Below are positions 1 through 7,726 of a stretch of DNA of 23,494 nucleotides, piece by piece. The stretch is from the NCBI GenBank assembly GCA_002386585.1, contig DGIZ01000264.1:769-24262 (forward strand), in the 5' to 3' direction. A program made the position numbers and the translations under genes. Each line of letters begins with the position of its first letter. The stretch's first letter is position 1. This DNA is from Brevundimonas sp. UBA4609 (GTDB taxonomy: Bacteria > Pseudomonadota > Alphaproteobacteria > Caulobacterales > Caulobacteraceae). The notes under the pieces are model-generated. The model was not told the DNA's origin. It did no database searches and worked only from the letters and a program-made list of their open reading frames with translations.

Positions 1-1018
1 CGTCGGCGGCCTCAGCCTCATCTTCCTGGCCCTGGCGATCTCCATGCTCGGCGGGTTCGAGCTGCAACTGCCTTCGGCATGGACCAGTCGCTTCTCGCGC
101 GAAGAAGGACAGGGGCGGCGTTCAGCGCCATCCGCCGCCGCCATGGGTTTCGTTTCAGCCCTGATCGTCGGCCCTTGCGTCACCGCACCGCTGGCCGGAG
201 CTCTGCTCTATATCGCCCAGACGGGAGACGTAGTTCTGGGCGCGGCGGCCTTGTTTTTCCTGGGGCTGGGCAAGGGCGTGCCCCTGATCGTGTTCGGCAC
301 CGCCGGAGCTCGCTTCCTGCCGAAGGCGGGTCCCTGGATGGACCGGGTCAAGACGGCTTTCGGCTTCGCCTTCCTGGGCATGGCCTGGTGGTTGGGCGGA
401 CGTATCCTGCCGCCGGCCGTCACCCTGGCGACGGGCGCGGCGCTCAGCTTCGCCGCCGCCGCCGTGCTCGGGCTCTTCAGCCCCGCGACGAACAATCTGA
501 TCTCGAACCTCGCCCGAAGCGCCGGACTGGCGGCGAGCCTATGGGGCGCCCTCATCCTGATCGGCCTCGGTCTCGGCGCGGTCGACCCCTGGCGGCCGCT
601 TGCGCCCCTGATGTCGGCCAATTCAGGCGCGGCCGCGACGCCATCTGTCGTCCCGACCGCCATCGTCGAGGATCAGGCGACGCTGGAGCAGGCCCTGGCT
701 CGCGCCGCCGATGTCCGCCGTCCGGCCGTCCTCTACTTCACCGCCGACTGGTGCACGATCTGCAAGGCCGTTGATCGTCGCGTTCTGGCCGATCCGGCGA
801 CGATCGCCGCGTTCGCCGCAGCAGACCTGATCAAGGTCGACGTTACCCAAAATACGGCTGAGACGCGTGACCTGATGAAGCGCTACGGGGTGGCCGGGCC
901 ACCGACCATGATCTTCCTGACCGCTTCATCCACCGAGGCGACCAGAGCCCGCCTGATCGGCGACATGACGGCTCAACAGGTCCAGACGGCTTTGGAACAC
1001 GCCGGGGCGAGGTCATGA
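1..1018 (+). CDS. DsbD/ScsB-like thiol:disulfide interchange protein, C-terminal part (5' end outside window)
   Basis: The reading frame is open from base 2, so the gene starts upstream of the window. The visible part begins in the membrane domain. It contains a hydrophobic segment with GPCVTAPLAGALLYI (about nt 170-215), which matches the second redox cysteine region of the DsbD beta (CcdA-like) domain. Further membrane helices follow, and then a C-terminal periplasmic thioredoxin domain with the active site WCTICK (cysteine codons at 752-754 and 761-763). Proteins of this family move electrons from cytoplasmic thioredoxin across the inner membrane to periplasmic thiol proteins. The stop codon overlaps the start of the next gene by 4 nt (ATGA, 1015-1018), so the two are translationally coupled. 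With the two downstream thiol proteins it resembles a ScsBCD-type set. The N-terminal domain cannot be seen, so DsbD, ScsB and CcdA-thioredoxin variants cannot be separated. Confidence 0.85.
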   Translation, partial: VGGLSLIFLALAISMLGGFELQLPSAWTSRFSREEGQGRRSAPSAAAMGFVSALIVGPCVTAPLAGALLYIAQTGDVVLGAAALFFLGLGKGVPLIVFGTAGARFLPKAGPWMDRVKTAFGFAFLGMAWWLGGRILPPAVTLATGAALSFAAAAVLGLFSPATNNLISNLARSAGLAASLWGALILIGLGLGAVDPWRPLAPLMSANSGAAATPSVVPTAIVEDQATLEQALARAADVRRPAVLYFTADWCTICKAVDRRVLADPATIAAFAAADLIKVDVTQNTAETRDLMKRYGVAGPPTMIFLTASSTEATRARLIGDMTAQQVQTALEHAGARS

Positions 1019-1809
1019 ACGCCGTCTCCCTGGGCCCGCTGGTCCTGTCAGGCGAACGTTTCGCCATACTGGCCAGCGTCTTCGTCTTCATCATTGGAAC
1101 GGGCCTTCTCGCCACTCGCGTCAGCCCTCGCTTCAATCTCTGGAGCAGCGTCGTCGCCTTCGGCGGTATCGCAGCCGCTCGCCTCGGTCATGTCCTGACC
1201 CATTGGGAGTATTTCCAGGACGATCCGTGGCGCGCCCTGGCGGTCTGGCAAGGCGGCTTCAGCTGGATATGGGCCGTGCCGGTCATCATCGCCGCGATGG
1301 TCGTGCTGCTGCGGACCAGGCAAGAACGCGCCTGGGCCCTGGCGCCGTTGGCGGTCGGCGCGCTCGTTTGGACGACAGCCTATCAACTGGTCTCCGCCAC
1401 CGAGCCCCTGCCTCCGCCCCATCTCACCCTGAGCGCGCTTGAGGGGCCGTCTATCGACCTGTCGGCTGTCGACGGTCGTCCCGCCGTGATCAACCTGTGG
1501 GCGACCTGGTGCCCGCCCTGCCGACGGGAAATGCCCGCCCTGGCGCAGGCCCAGATCGAACACCCGGACGTACGCTTCCTTTTCATCAATCAGGGCGAAG
1601 GCGATGTCGTCGTGCGTCGCTTCCTGACGAATGAAGATCTGAACCTTCAATCCGTCCTGTTCGACACGGCGATGGAGGTTCCGCGCCACTATCGAACAGT
1701 CGGCATTCCCGTGACCCTGTTTCTTCACGCCGACGGCCGTCTGGCCAAGGCTCATCTGGGTGAAATCGCCCCCGAGCAGATCGCGACCGAAATCGCGCGT
1801 CTGAGCTAG
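1015..1809 (+). CDS. membrane-anchored TlpA-like thioredoxin protein with Lgt-like N-terminal region
   Basis: This 264 aa protein has two parts. Residues 1-125 are hydrophobic, with about four membrane segments. They contain RLGHVLTHWEYF and WQGGFSW, which recall the phosphatidylglycerol-binding region of prolipoprotein diacylglyceryl transferase (Lgt), but the histidine expected in the Lgt FHGG motif is absent. Residues 135-264 form a periplasmic TlpA/ResA-type thioredoxin fold with WCPPC (C166, C169) and a GIPVT cis-proline loop. The likely role is thiol-disulfide exchange at the outer face of the inner membrane, possibly with electrons from the DsbD-like partner encoded just upstream (4 nt overlap). 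The membrane part is probably an anchor or electron conduit, not a working Lgt, because it is too short and lacks key residues. Redox function is well supported; the Lgt relationship is moderate. Confidence 0.85.
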   Translation: MNAVSLGPLVLSGERFAILASVFVFIIGTGLLATRVSPRFNLWSSVVAFGGIAAARLGHVLTHWEYFQDDPWRALAVWQGGFSWIWAVPVIIAAMVVLLRTRQERAWALAPLAVGALVWTTAYQLVSATEPLPPPHLTLSALEGPSIDLSAVDGRPAVINLWATWCPPCRREMPALAQAQIEHPDVRFLFINQGEGDVVVRRFLTNEDLNLQSVLFDTAMEVPRHYRTVGIPVTLFLHADGRLAKAHLGEIAPEQIATEIARLS

Positions 1810-1833
1810 CCCGCCATGCTCAAAGGAAGTCCC

Positions 1834-2496
1834 ATGATCCGCAAATTCGTCCCCGCCCTCGCTGCTGCCGCGGCGGCGCTGGCCGCCTGCAGCCCCGCCG
1901 ATGCCGACAACGGCGCCGCCGGGACAGCGGTCGTTCAGGACATGCCGCCCATCGCCAGGACAGGCTTCGACGATCTGTTGCACAATCCGGCCACGCCGTT
2001 CCTAGGCGCCGAGAACGCTGACGTCACCATCATCGGGTACGTCGACTACAACTGCCCTTACTGCAAGAAGATGTACGTCGAAATTGACGAAGTTCTAAAG
2101 GCGGATCCCAAGCTCCGGGTTCTCTATAAAGACTGGGCCATCTTCGGAGCCGTATCGGAGAACGCCGCCCGATCCGCCCTGGCCGCCGGTTATCAAGGCA
2201 AGTATCACGCGGTCCACGCCGCGTTCATGAAGCATCCCTCGCGGGTCACTGACGATGAGATACGCCGCCTGCTTCAAGGCGCCGGGGTTGATCTGGCGCA
2301 GTTAGACCAGGATCTGGCGACGCACCGCGCCGAGATCGACGACGTGCTGATGCTCAATATGCAGGAAGCCATGGCCATGGGTCTGCAAGGCACCCCCGCC
2401 TTCATCATCAACGGCTATCTCATCCCGGGCGGAATGCCGCGAGCCCAGCTGGAAGCCATCATCGCCCGCCTGCGCACGGGCCAACCTCTGCGTTAA
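1834..2496 (+). CDS. DsbA-family (ScsC-like) thiol-disulfide lipoprotein
   Basis: The chosen start at 1834 has AAAGGAAG upstream at proper spacing and begins a lipoprotein signal (MIRKFVPAL...LAAC, lipobox cysteine at residue 19). An upstream ATG at 1816 would put the ribosome binding site inside the gene. The 220 aa protein carries the DsbA-type active site NCPYCK (C74, C77) and a later GTPAF cis-proline segment, so it is a periplasmic oxidoreductase or isomerase of the DsbA/DsbG/ScsC kind, tethered to a membrane by lipidation. It is third in the thiol-redox cluster, 24 nt after the TlpA-like gene. The pair of reductants upstream suggests it is kept reduced, as ScsC-type isomerases are, but that is inference. 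Its stop codon shares the bases TTAA with the stop of the convergent adaptor gene. Confidence 0.88.
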   Translation: MIRKFVPALAAAAAALAACSPADADNGAAGTAVVQDMPPIARTGFDDLLHNPATPFLGAENADVTIIGYVDYNCPYCKKMYVEIDEVLKADPKLRVLYKDWAIFGAVSENAARSALAAGYQGKYHAVHAAFMKHPSRVTDDEIRRLLQGAGVDLAQLDQDLATHRAEIDDVLMLNMQEAMAMGLQGTPAFIINGYLIPGGMPRAQLEAIIARLRTGQPLR

Positions 2497-3773
2497 GGCT
2501 GCAAGGACTGCGGCGGCGGCGTCCAAACGACGACGTCGCCCGCCTTGAGCCCCGACAGCACCTCAACGCCCATCGGACCGACCTGGCCCACGACAATATC
2601 GCGCCGGACGGGCTCGGCGCCGCGCGCCCGAACCATGACGAAGGCGTTGGGCGCAGCTCCCTGGACCGCTTCAGGGGGCGCAACCAGGGCGCTCGGATTT
2701 TCATAGGCCACGATCGAGATGTTGGCGGTCATGCCGATCCGCACAGCCCGCGCGGCTTCGGGCGACAGGGGATCCAGTCTCACGCGCGCCTCAAACACCG
2801 CCTTGTTCGCGCCAGCGTCCGTGCTGGCCTCGCCCGCAACGCCTGTGACAACTCCCGTCAAGGTCTGTCCGCCGAAGCCAGGCCCGGTGACGACGGCCTT
2901 CTGTCCGGGCTGAATGGCGTTGAGGTCCTGCTCGTCGAGCGTGAAAACCACGTCAAGCGCAGCTGTGCTGGCGATCACCGCTAATGATTGCCCTTTGGCG
3001 ACACGCCCGCCGGTCCGCACGACCTTGTCGGCGCTTTCGCCTTGCGACTCCGGCCGGACGATCACGCCGCCCTGCGGCGCGATGATGACGCCGTCGCCCC
3101 CGTCTCGCACCGCATCATACTGCGTCGCAGCGACAGCGCGTTGCAGCGATGCGAGACGCTTCTCTCCAGCGCTGGCTCGCCTGAGCGTTTCAGCGAGATC
3201 TTCGCGCGCGGAAACAAGCGCGGCTTCGCGCTGGCGCCGTTGCTGTAGAAGCCCCTCATGCTCGCTTCGAGGCACAAGCCCTCGCTCGAGCAAGGCCTGG
3301 GTTTCCGCGATTTTCGTCTCAAGGTCGCTCAGGTCAGCTTCGGCTGCGGCGATCGTACGGGTCGCGCGACGCACTTCTACGCCTCCTTCCCAACCGGCCA
3401 TTCGGTCAGCCTCGGCGTCCGCCTTCAGCCAGGCAGATTCCGCTTCCGCCCGACTCCGCAGGACATCCGCGGCGTCAAGTTCCAGCAAACGCTGCCCGGC
3501 ATCGATCTGATCGCCGTATTCAAACAGGACGCGGGTCACCCGGGCGTCGAACGGAGCGCTCAGATCAATACGCTCGCCAGGCGTCACCCGACCCGAAAAG
3601 TTGACGGAAACAACAAAAGGCGCGCGCGTCATCGTGGCGCGCTGCTCCTCCATCGCACCCTCGTCCGCCTCGCCGCGCATCAAGCCGAACGCGGCTCCAG
3701 CGGTCAGAACCGCCACGACAGCCAAGGCGCCCTGCACTTTGCGAGATTTCAGTCGTTCAAGGAAATGCGCCAT
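2493..3773 (-). CDS. MacA/HlyD-type periplasmic adaptor of an ABC efflux system
   Basis: This 426 aa protein has a short cytoplasmic N-terminus and one membrane helix (about residues 17-32). A first barrel/lipoyl half-motif follows (GRVTPGERIDLSAPFDARV, about 60-78), then a long helical hairpin rich in A, E, R and L (about 105-195) and a second lipoyl/beta-barrel part. This order is typical of MacA-like adaptors that bridge a MacB permease and a TolC channel. It is the last gene of the four-gene minus-strand operon; its start overlaps the end of the outer membrane factor gene by 25 nt. The stop codon overlaps that of the opposing DsbA-like gene in TTAA, leaving no space for a conventional terminator. 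The substrate is unknown. Confidence 0.88.
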   Translation of the reverse strand: MAHFLERLKSRKVQGALAVVAVLTAGAAFGLMRGEADEGAMEEQRATMTRAPFVVSVNFSGRVTPGERIDLSAPFDARVTRVLFEYGDQIDAGQRLLELDAADVLRSRAEAESAWLKADAEADRMAGWEGGVEVRRATRTIAAAEADLSDLETKIAETQALLERGLVPRSEHEGLLQQRRQREAALVSAREDLAETLRRASAGEKRLASLQRAVAATQYDAVRDGGDGVIIAPQGGVIVRPESQGESADKVVRTGGRVAKGQSLAVIASTAALDVVFTLDEQDLNAIQPGQKAVVTGPGFGGQTLTGVVTGVAGEASTDAGANKAVFEARVRLDPLSPEAARAVRIGMTANISIVAYENPSALVAPPEAVQGAAPNAFVMVRARGAEPVRRDIVVGQVGPMGVEVLSGLKAGDVVVWTPPPQSLQP

Positions 3774-5212
3774 GTCTCGAGCGTGCTCCCGATCTGCTGG
3801 TCCAGCGCCGTTAACGCATTAAGGTAGGTGATATTAGCCGACAGCTCCTGAGCGTCGGCAGCGCGCAGATCCGCCTGCAGAGACAAGACTTCAAAGTTGG
3901 AGGCCCGGCCGAAGCGCAGCTTTTCTTGGCCGATATCCAGCGCACGTGCGGACAACGCGCGCGCGCGGCGCGCCGCCTCGACCTGGCGCCAACTGGCTTC
4001 AACCGACCGGACGGCGTCCAGAACCTGGCTCTCGACCGACTGCTTCATTTCCTCAAAGGCCAGTTCGGCGATCTGCATGCCGGTCTCGGCCGTCAGCCAA
4101 TTCTGCCGCCGCGAAAGATCGCCGATGGGAATGCTCAACTGCAAACCGACTGTGGTGTCCGTTTCATCATAGCGCCCCCAGAATCTGGGACCATCGTCTC
4201 GCGTGGCCGAGGCCACCAGCGACACGTCCCAAAGCCGCTGGTTGCGCGCCACGATCATCGACTGGCGCATCTGTTCCAGCGACTTGCGCTGGGCCAGCAG
4301 GTCGATGCGCGAGGCAAACGCCGTCTCCATCGCACGTTCCAGATCGACATCGACACGATCCGCCTGCATCGGATCGACAGCCACCACATTGGTTCGCGAC
4401 GCCAAGGCCAGAAGGTGCAAGAGCGCCAGCTGGGCCGAAACCACCTGCTGGCGCGATTGAAGCACCGCCACCTCCTGATTGGCGACGCCAAACTCCGTCT
4501 GAACAATGTCGGCTTCGGCCATGCGTCCGGCCTGGATCAGAGCACGGTTGGTTTCCAGCAGGGCACGCGTTCGCTCCAGGGCTTCTTCAGCCAAGCGCAC
4601 CTGTTCCTGAGCCAGGATCAGGCCGCGGTAGGAGGCTATGACGGCGCTGACAGTCCCGGCGACCGTCGCCTCGAGTTGCAACCGATTGATCTCCTCCTGC
4701 AAGCGGGCAATGCGGATCGGCGCCATGTTGACCGCCAGACCGGCTCCGCGGAGCAGCGGCTGATTCAGACTGACGCCCGCGCTTTCAGACGCAGCGCCTC
4801 CGCCCTGAAGCGGGTCGGATCGGGCCCATACAAAGCTCACCGAGCCGCCCAATGGCGTGCGCCAATTCGCCGATGGGCTGATGACCATTCCGGCTTGCGT
4901 GTCATCGTCATGGCGGCTTTGCACCACCGACAGGCCAATCTCCCCCTGAGGCACGAATGCGCGTTCCGTAACACGCAGATTGAACCGCTGGACCACCCGC
5001 TGCAGATAGGCCGAACGGATGCCGCGATTGTGGCGCAGGGCCAGGGCGACAGTTTCGTCCAGCGTCAGTTCCAGGGGCGCGCCGGTCGGGATTGGCGCAC
5101 CAGAGGGCACAACGACCGACGTCACCGGACTAGGTCCGATCTGGGCCTGCGCCGATGTCGCGGCTGCCAGTAAACTCGACAGCCCCATGCACAAAAGAAC
5201 TCTAGTCCCCAC
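3749..5212 (-). CDS. TolC-family outer membrane efflux protein
   Basis: I chose the GTG at 5212. It has GAGG six bases upstream, overlaps the permease stop by only 11 nt, and gives a sensible signal peptide (VGTRVLLCMGLSSLLAAATSA, cleavage near AQA). An ATG at 5188 lacks the positive N-terminus, and one at 5299 adds an unlikely Trp/Arg-rich leader. The product of about 487 aa shows the duplicated outer membrane efflux domain: long amphipathic helices with repeated alanine, glutamine and arginine, and ALRHNRGIRSAYLQ near the start of the first repeat. It would form the trimeric outer membrane channel of the MacAB-like pump encoded around it. The start codon choice is less certain than the family. 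Confidence 0.87.
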   Translation of the reverse strand: MGTRVLLCMGLSSLLAAATSAQAQIGPSPVTSVVVPSGAPIPTGAPLELTLDETVALALRHNRGIRSAYLQRVVQRFNLRVTERAFVPQGEIGLSVVQSRHDDDTQAGMVISPSANWRTPLGGSVSFVWARSDPLQGGGAASESAGVSLNQPLLRGAGLAVNMAPIRIARLQEEINRLQLEATVAGTVSAVIASYRGLILAQEQVRLAEEALERTRALLETNRALIQAGRMAEADIVQTEFGVANQEVAVLQSRQQVVSAQLALLHLLALASRTNVVAVDPMQADRVDVDLERAMETAFASRIDLLAQRKSLEQMRQSMIVARNQRLWDVSLVASATRDDGPRFWGRYDETDTTVGLQLSIPIGDLSRRQNWLTAETGMQIAELAFEEMKQSVESQVLDAVRSVEASWRQVEAARRARALSARALDIGQEKLRFGRASNFEVLSLQADLRAADAQELSANITYLNALTALDQQIGSTLETWRISLND

Positions 5213-6383
5213 GCAGAGCCTCGATTGGTGAAATGCGCGACGCCGCGATGGCCGGGTAGAGACCGAACACCAGCCCCACACTCCCCGCCACCCCCGCACC
5301 CAGCAATAAAACCGTCCAATTCATCGCAAAGTCAAAAGGGAGAAACAAAGTCACAAGCCAGGTCAGCACCACGCCGAGTACATCACCGAGAAGCCCCCCC
5401 CCTAAGGCGAGCACCATGGCCTCGATCAGAAACATCATGCGGATCTGGCCAGGCGTCGCGCCGATGGCCGCGCGCAGGCCGATCTCGCGACGCCGCTCCA
5501 TCACAGTCATCAGCATGACGTTCATCACCCCGACCCCGCCCACCAGAAGAGAGATGGAACCGACCGCTATCAGCACCCCGCCAAGCATGGCCATCTGCTT
5601 TTTCATGGCCTGGATCATAGTCTTGGCGTCGAGCACCCGCACCGGCGCCTGGGGTGTGGTCAAAGCCGCCGTGTAGCGCGCCACGGCCGCCGCCGTGTCG
5701 GCCTCAGGGACCAACCGGATCAGCGCCCCGGTCGCGCCTTCGTGCGGCATGACCCGGCGAGTGCAGGCGAGAGGAATCAGGACGGAGTCATCATATCGGA
5801 TAGGACTCAGCGCCTGCGGCGGCACCTCGGCCAGGACACCAACGATGGTGTACCCATAGGGGCCGAGATGCACCACACTGCCCGGTACAGCCGCGCCCCC
5901 CGGTGACGACAGGGTCTGCGCCAGCTTGTGACCAAGAACCGCCACAGGACTGCACCCGTCCACTTCCCGCAGCAGGCGTCCTTCGACGACTGAAAGACCG
6001 GCGACGTCATTCATGACCGGGGTAATTCCCGCCACGGTGGAACCCGCGCTCGTCGCGCTCAACCGAACCGCTTGACCGGTCACCGCAAAAGGGGCCGCCA
6101 AAACGACTTCGCGATCTTGGCGTGCGAGCGTATCCAACCCCGCCACGTCCAACCCCTCTCCGGCGCTCCCCTCTATCTGTATCGACAGCATGTCGACCCC
6201 GGTCTGCCGAAAACTTTCGAGCGCCTGAATCTGGGCGATATGGGCGACGTTCATGAGCGCCACGATGGCGGCCGAGCCTATAACAACGCCCAGCAACGCC
6301 AATACTGAACGCCGGCCCTGACCACGCAGATTGGCAACGGCTTCAAGCGACAGCTCTGCGAGACTGGCCCCCCGCCCCCTCAC
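5202..6383 (-). CDS. MacB-type ABC transporter permease (FtsX superfamily)
   Basis: The gene starts with GTG at 6383 and overlaps the ATPase stop by 4 nt (GTGA). The 393 aa protein has the MacB plan: a first membrane helix at about 27-50, a large periplasmic core domain at about 51-262, and three C-terminal helices (about 266-292, 315-345, 355-382). The FtsX-type signature ERRREIGLRAAIGAT lies at 296-310 after the second helix, and the protein ends in the family-typical SPIEALRGD. Unlike E. coli MacB, the nucleotide-binding domain is a separate protein encoded just upstream. MacB-type pumps do not carry substrate through the membrane domain; they drive export from the periplasm by mechanotransmission. 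Substrates known for the family include macrolides, lipopeptides and peptides; none can be assigned here. Confidence 0.9.
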   Translation of the reverse strand: MRGRGASLAELSLEAVANLRGQGRRSVLALLGVVIGSAAIVALMNVAHIAQIQALESFRQTGVDMLSIQIEGSAGEGLDVAGLDTLARQDREVVLAAPFAVTGQAVRLSATSAGSTVAGITPVMNDVAGLSVVEGRLLREVDGCSPVAVLGHKLAQTLSSPGGAAVPGSVVHLGPYGYTIVGVLAEVPPQALSPIRYDDSVLIPLACTRRVMPHEGATGALIRLVPEADTAAAVARYTAALTTPQAPVRVLDAKTMIQAMKKQMAMLGGVLIAVGSISLLVGGVGVMNVMLMTVMERRREIGLRAAIGATPGQIRMMFLIEAMVLALGGGLLGDVLGVVLTWLVTLFLPFDFAMNWTVLLLGAGVAGSVGLVFGLYPAIAASRISPIEALRGD

Positions 6384-7054
6384 CCCGCCATCTCGTCTGG
6401 CGACAGAATTCGTCCATCGCTGATTTCAATGATTTTATCGCAAAGCCTAGCCATGGCGCGATCATGCGTGACCATCAGGATCGTGACGCCCAAGTCCTTG
6501 TTGAGCGCGCGTAGCAGGTTCATGACCTGGGCCCCCGTTCCGCTGTCCAAGTTGCCCGTAGGCTCGTCCGCTAGAACCAGACGCGGCTCACCGACCAAGG
6601 CGCGCGCGATCGCCACGCGCTGGCGCTGCCCTCCCGACAATTGCTCAGGGCGATGACAGACGCGATCAGCCAGCCCGACTCGGTCGAGCATCGCCAAGGC
6701 CCTAGCCTTACGCGCACTTCGACCGACGCCACGATGAAATAGAGGCAGCGCCACATTCTCCCAAGCCGTCATGCGCGGCAGCAAATGGAAGGACTGAAAT
6801 ACAAACCCGATTAGTTCATTGCGAAGAAATGCCGCCTCAGCAGGATTCAAAGAAGCAAGAGAGCATCCATTTATGAGAACATTACCTGAACTCGGTCGAT
6901 CCAAGGCGCCAATAATTCTGAGCAACGTACTCTTTCCAGAGCCCGATCGCCCAACAATAGATACAAACATTCCCTCAGATACGAACAGATTCACGCCCAA
7001 CAATACATTAGGGCTTTCTTTGTAAGATTTGCTAATGTCAACAACATCAAGCAT
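6380..7054 (-). CDS. ABC transporter ATP-binding protein (MacB/LolD type)
   Basis: This 224 aa ATPase has all expected motifs: Walker A GRSGSGKST (35-43), Q-loop at Q87, ABC signature LSGGQ (139-143), Walker B LVLADEP (159-165) and the switch histidine in VTHD (H197). It powers the permease encoded downstream, with a GTGA overlap. The start at 7054 lacks a ribosome binding site. A perfect TATAAT on the minus strand (7065-7060) sits so close that a transcript from it would begin about at the start codon, which hints at a leaderless mRNA. Base composition changes inside the gene: the 3' part (6380 to about 6780) is GC-rich like the rest of the operon, while the 5' part (6780-7054) is AT-rich (24 of 60 GC in 6961-7020, against 40 of 60 in 6661-6720). 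Confidence 0.92.
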   Translation of the reverse strand: MLDVVDISKSYKESPNVLLGVNLFVSEGMFVSIVGRSGSGKSTLLRIIGALDRPSSGNVLINGCSLASLNPAEAAFLRNELIGFVFQSFHLLPRMTAWENVALPLFHRGVGRSARKARALAMLDRVGLADRVCHRPEQLSGGQRQRVAIARALVGEPRLVLADEPTGNLDSGTGAQVMNLLRALNKDLGVTILMVTHDRAMARLCDKIIEISDGRILSPDEMAG

Positions 7055-7059
7055 TATGA

Positions 7060-7065
7060 ATTATA
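7060..7065 (-). promoter_or_regulatory. possible -10 box of the ABC efflux operon
   Basis: The minus strand reads TATAAT from 7065 to 7060, a perfect sigma-70 -10 hexamer. The hexamer 17 nt upstream (TTCTGG, 7088-7083) is a poor -35. A start site 6-8 nt downstream would coincide with the A of the ATPase start codon at 7054. In this AT-rich stretch a chance match is possible. Confidence 0.35.
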
Positions 7066-7074
7066 GTCAATTAA

Positions 7075-7108
7075 ATTGGCAGCCAGAAATAAATCTCTGA
7101 CTGCCAAT
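7075..7108 (-). terminator. stem-loop between the secreted-protein gene and the efflux operon
   Basis: ATTGGCAG (7075-7082) and CTGCCAAT (7101-7108) are perfect inverted repeats. Inside them CAGA (7084-7087) and TCTG (7096-7099) also pair, with a G-U wobble between in the minus-strand RNA. The result is a stem of about 13 pairs with an 8 nt loop. Read on the minus strand it follows the stop of the secreted-protein gene and is trailed by UUUAAUU, a weak U-tract. It may be a terminator or attenuator that lowers readthrough into the ABC operon, or an mRNA-stabilising 3' end. Confidence 0.55.
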
Positions 7109-7121
7109 AAAAGAAAACGAC

Positions 7122-7637
7122 TTAAGTGATGGTGAGCGCGACGCTAGGCGACACGAAACCCTTCAACTCGCAACGAACAACAAACCCCAGGCTCGATTTA
7201 CCCCAGATCGTTTGCACCGGAATGGTGATCTTCCCGTTGGGGAAACCGGTGGAGGGAGTCGGATCGTATGTTGCAGTGACCGAGTCATCGCCAGCCTGAC
7301 CGCACTCGCCAGTAATGGACTTGATCCGAATACCCGAGATCAGCAAGGCATTGGCGCCGGTCGACGAGATCGTCCACTGAGACTGCAACTTGACGTTGGA
7401 GCCGAGACCCGACGAGCACAGAGCATAGGGCAGAGGACTCGCCGTAGTCGTGCCGACACCGGCCGTCACCGTCACCGGAATAGTATTGACGGGGCACCCG
7501 TTGATGGTGATCCCTTGCTTCAGATCAAGCGTTCCGCCAAGCGTCAGGCCGCCATTCGGCGCAATTCCAGCAAAAGCAGGAGTAGAGAGAAGAGCAACCG
7601 CAGCAATAGCGGTCAAGCCAGTCATGAATTTAACCAT
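7122..7637 (-). CDS. small secreted protein with four cysteines, function unknown
   Basis: The start at 7637 is set by GGAGG six bases upstream; a TTG at 7643 would abut the ribosome site and is rejected. The 171 aa product has a clear Sec signal peptide (MVKFMTGLTAIAAVALLSTP, cleavage near AFA|G) and a mature chain of about 148 aa. The mature chain is rich in Thr, Ser, Gly, Ile and Val and looks all-beta. Four cysteines (in NGCPVN, YALCSS, GECGQ and VVRCELK) could form two disulfides. I see a faint, unverified resemblance to PraB-like surface or adhesin-type secreted proteins (glycine-rich GGTLDL followed by TINGC), but would not name it so. It lies upstream of, and on the same strand as, the MacAB-TolC operon, with a stem-loop between. 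It falls in the AT-rich block, although its own coding GC is intermediate. Confidence 0.75.
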   Translation of the reverse strand: MVKFMTGLTAIAAVALLSTPAFAGIAPNGGLTLGGTLDLKQGITINGCPVNTIPVTVTAGVGTTTASPLPYALCSSGLGSNVKLQSQWTISSTGANALLISGIRIKSITGECGQAGDDSVTATYDPTPSTGFPNGKITIPVQTIWGKSSLGFVVRCELKGFVSPSVALTIT

Positions 7638-7660
7638 AATCAACCTCCCTTATTTGTCTT

Positions 7661-7673
7661 CCCCGGATCGGGG
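7661..7673. repeat. short GC-rich inverted repeat in the 89 nt gap before the secreted-protein gene
   Basis: CCCCG GAT CGGGG forms a 5 bp stem with a 3 nt loop between the receptor stop (7727) and the secreted-protein start (7637). On the minus strand no U-tract follows it, so a terminator for the receptor gene is doubtful. It may be a 5' untranslated hairpin 24 nt upstream of the start codon. Confidence 0.3.
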
Positions 7674-7726
7674 CAATAACACCTTGCCAAACAATACAAC
7701 AGAATTCAATCTGTGATTGATAGATA

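Noticed and set aside
3926..5173. Plus-strand frame of 415 codons opposite the TolC-like gene
   Set aside because: Low-complexity His/Arg/Gln composition and no recognisable domain; antisense to a convincing outer membrane factor.
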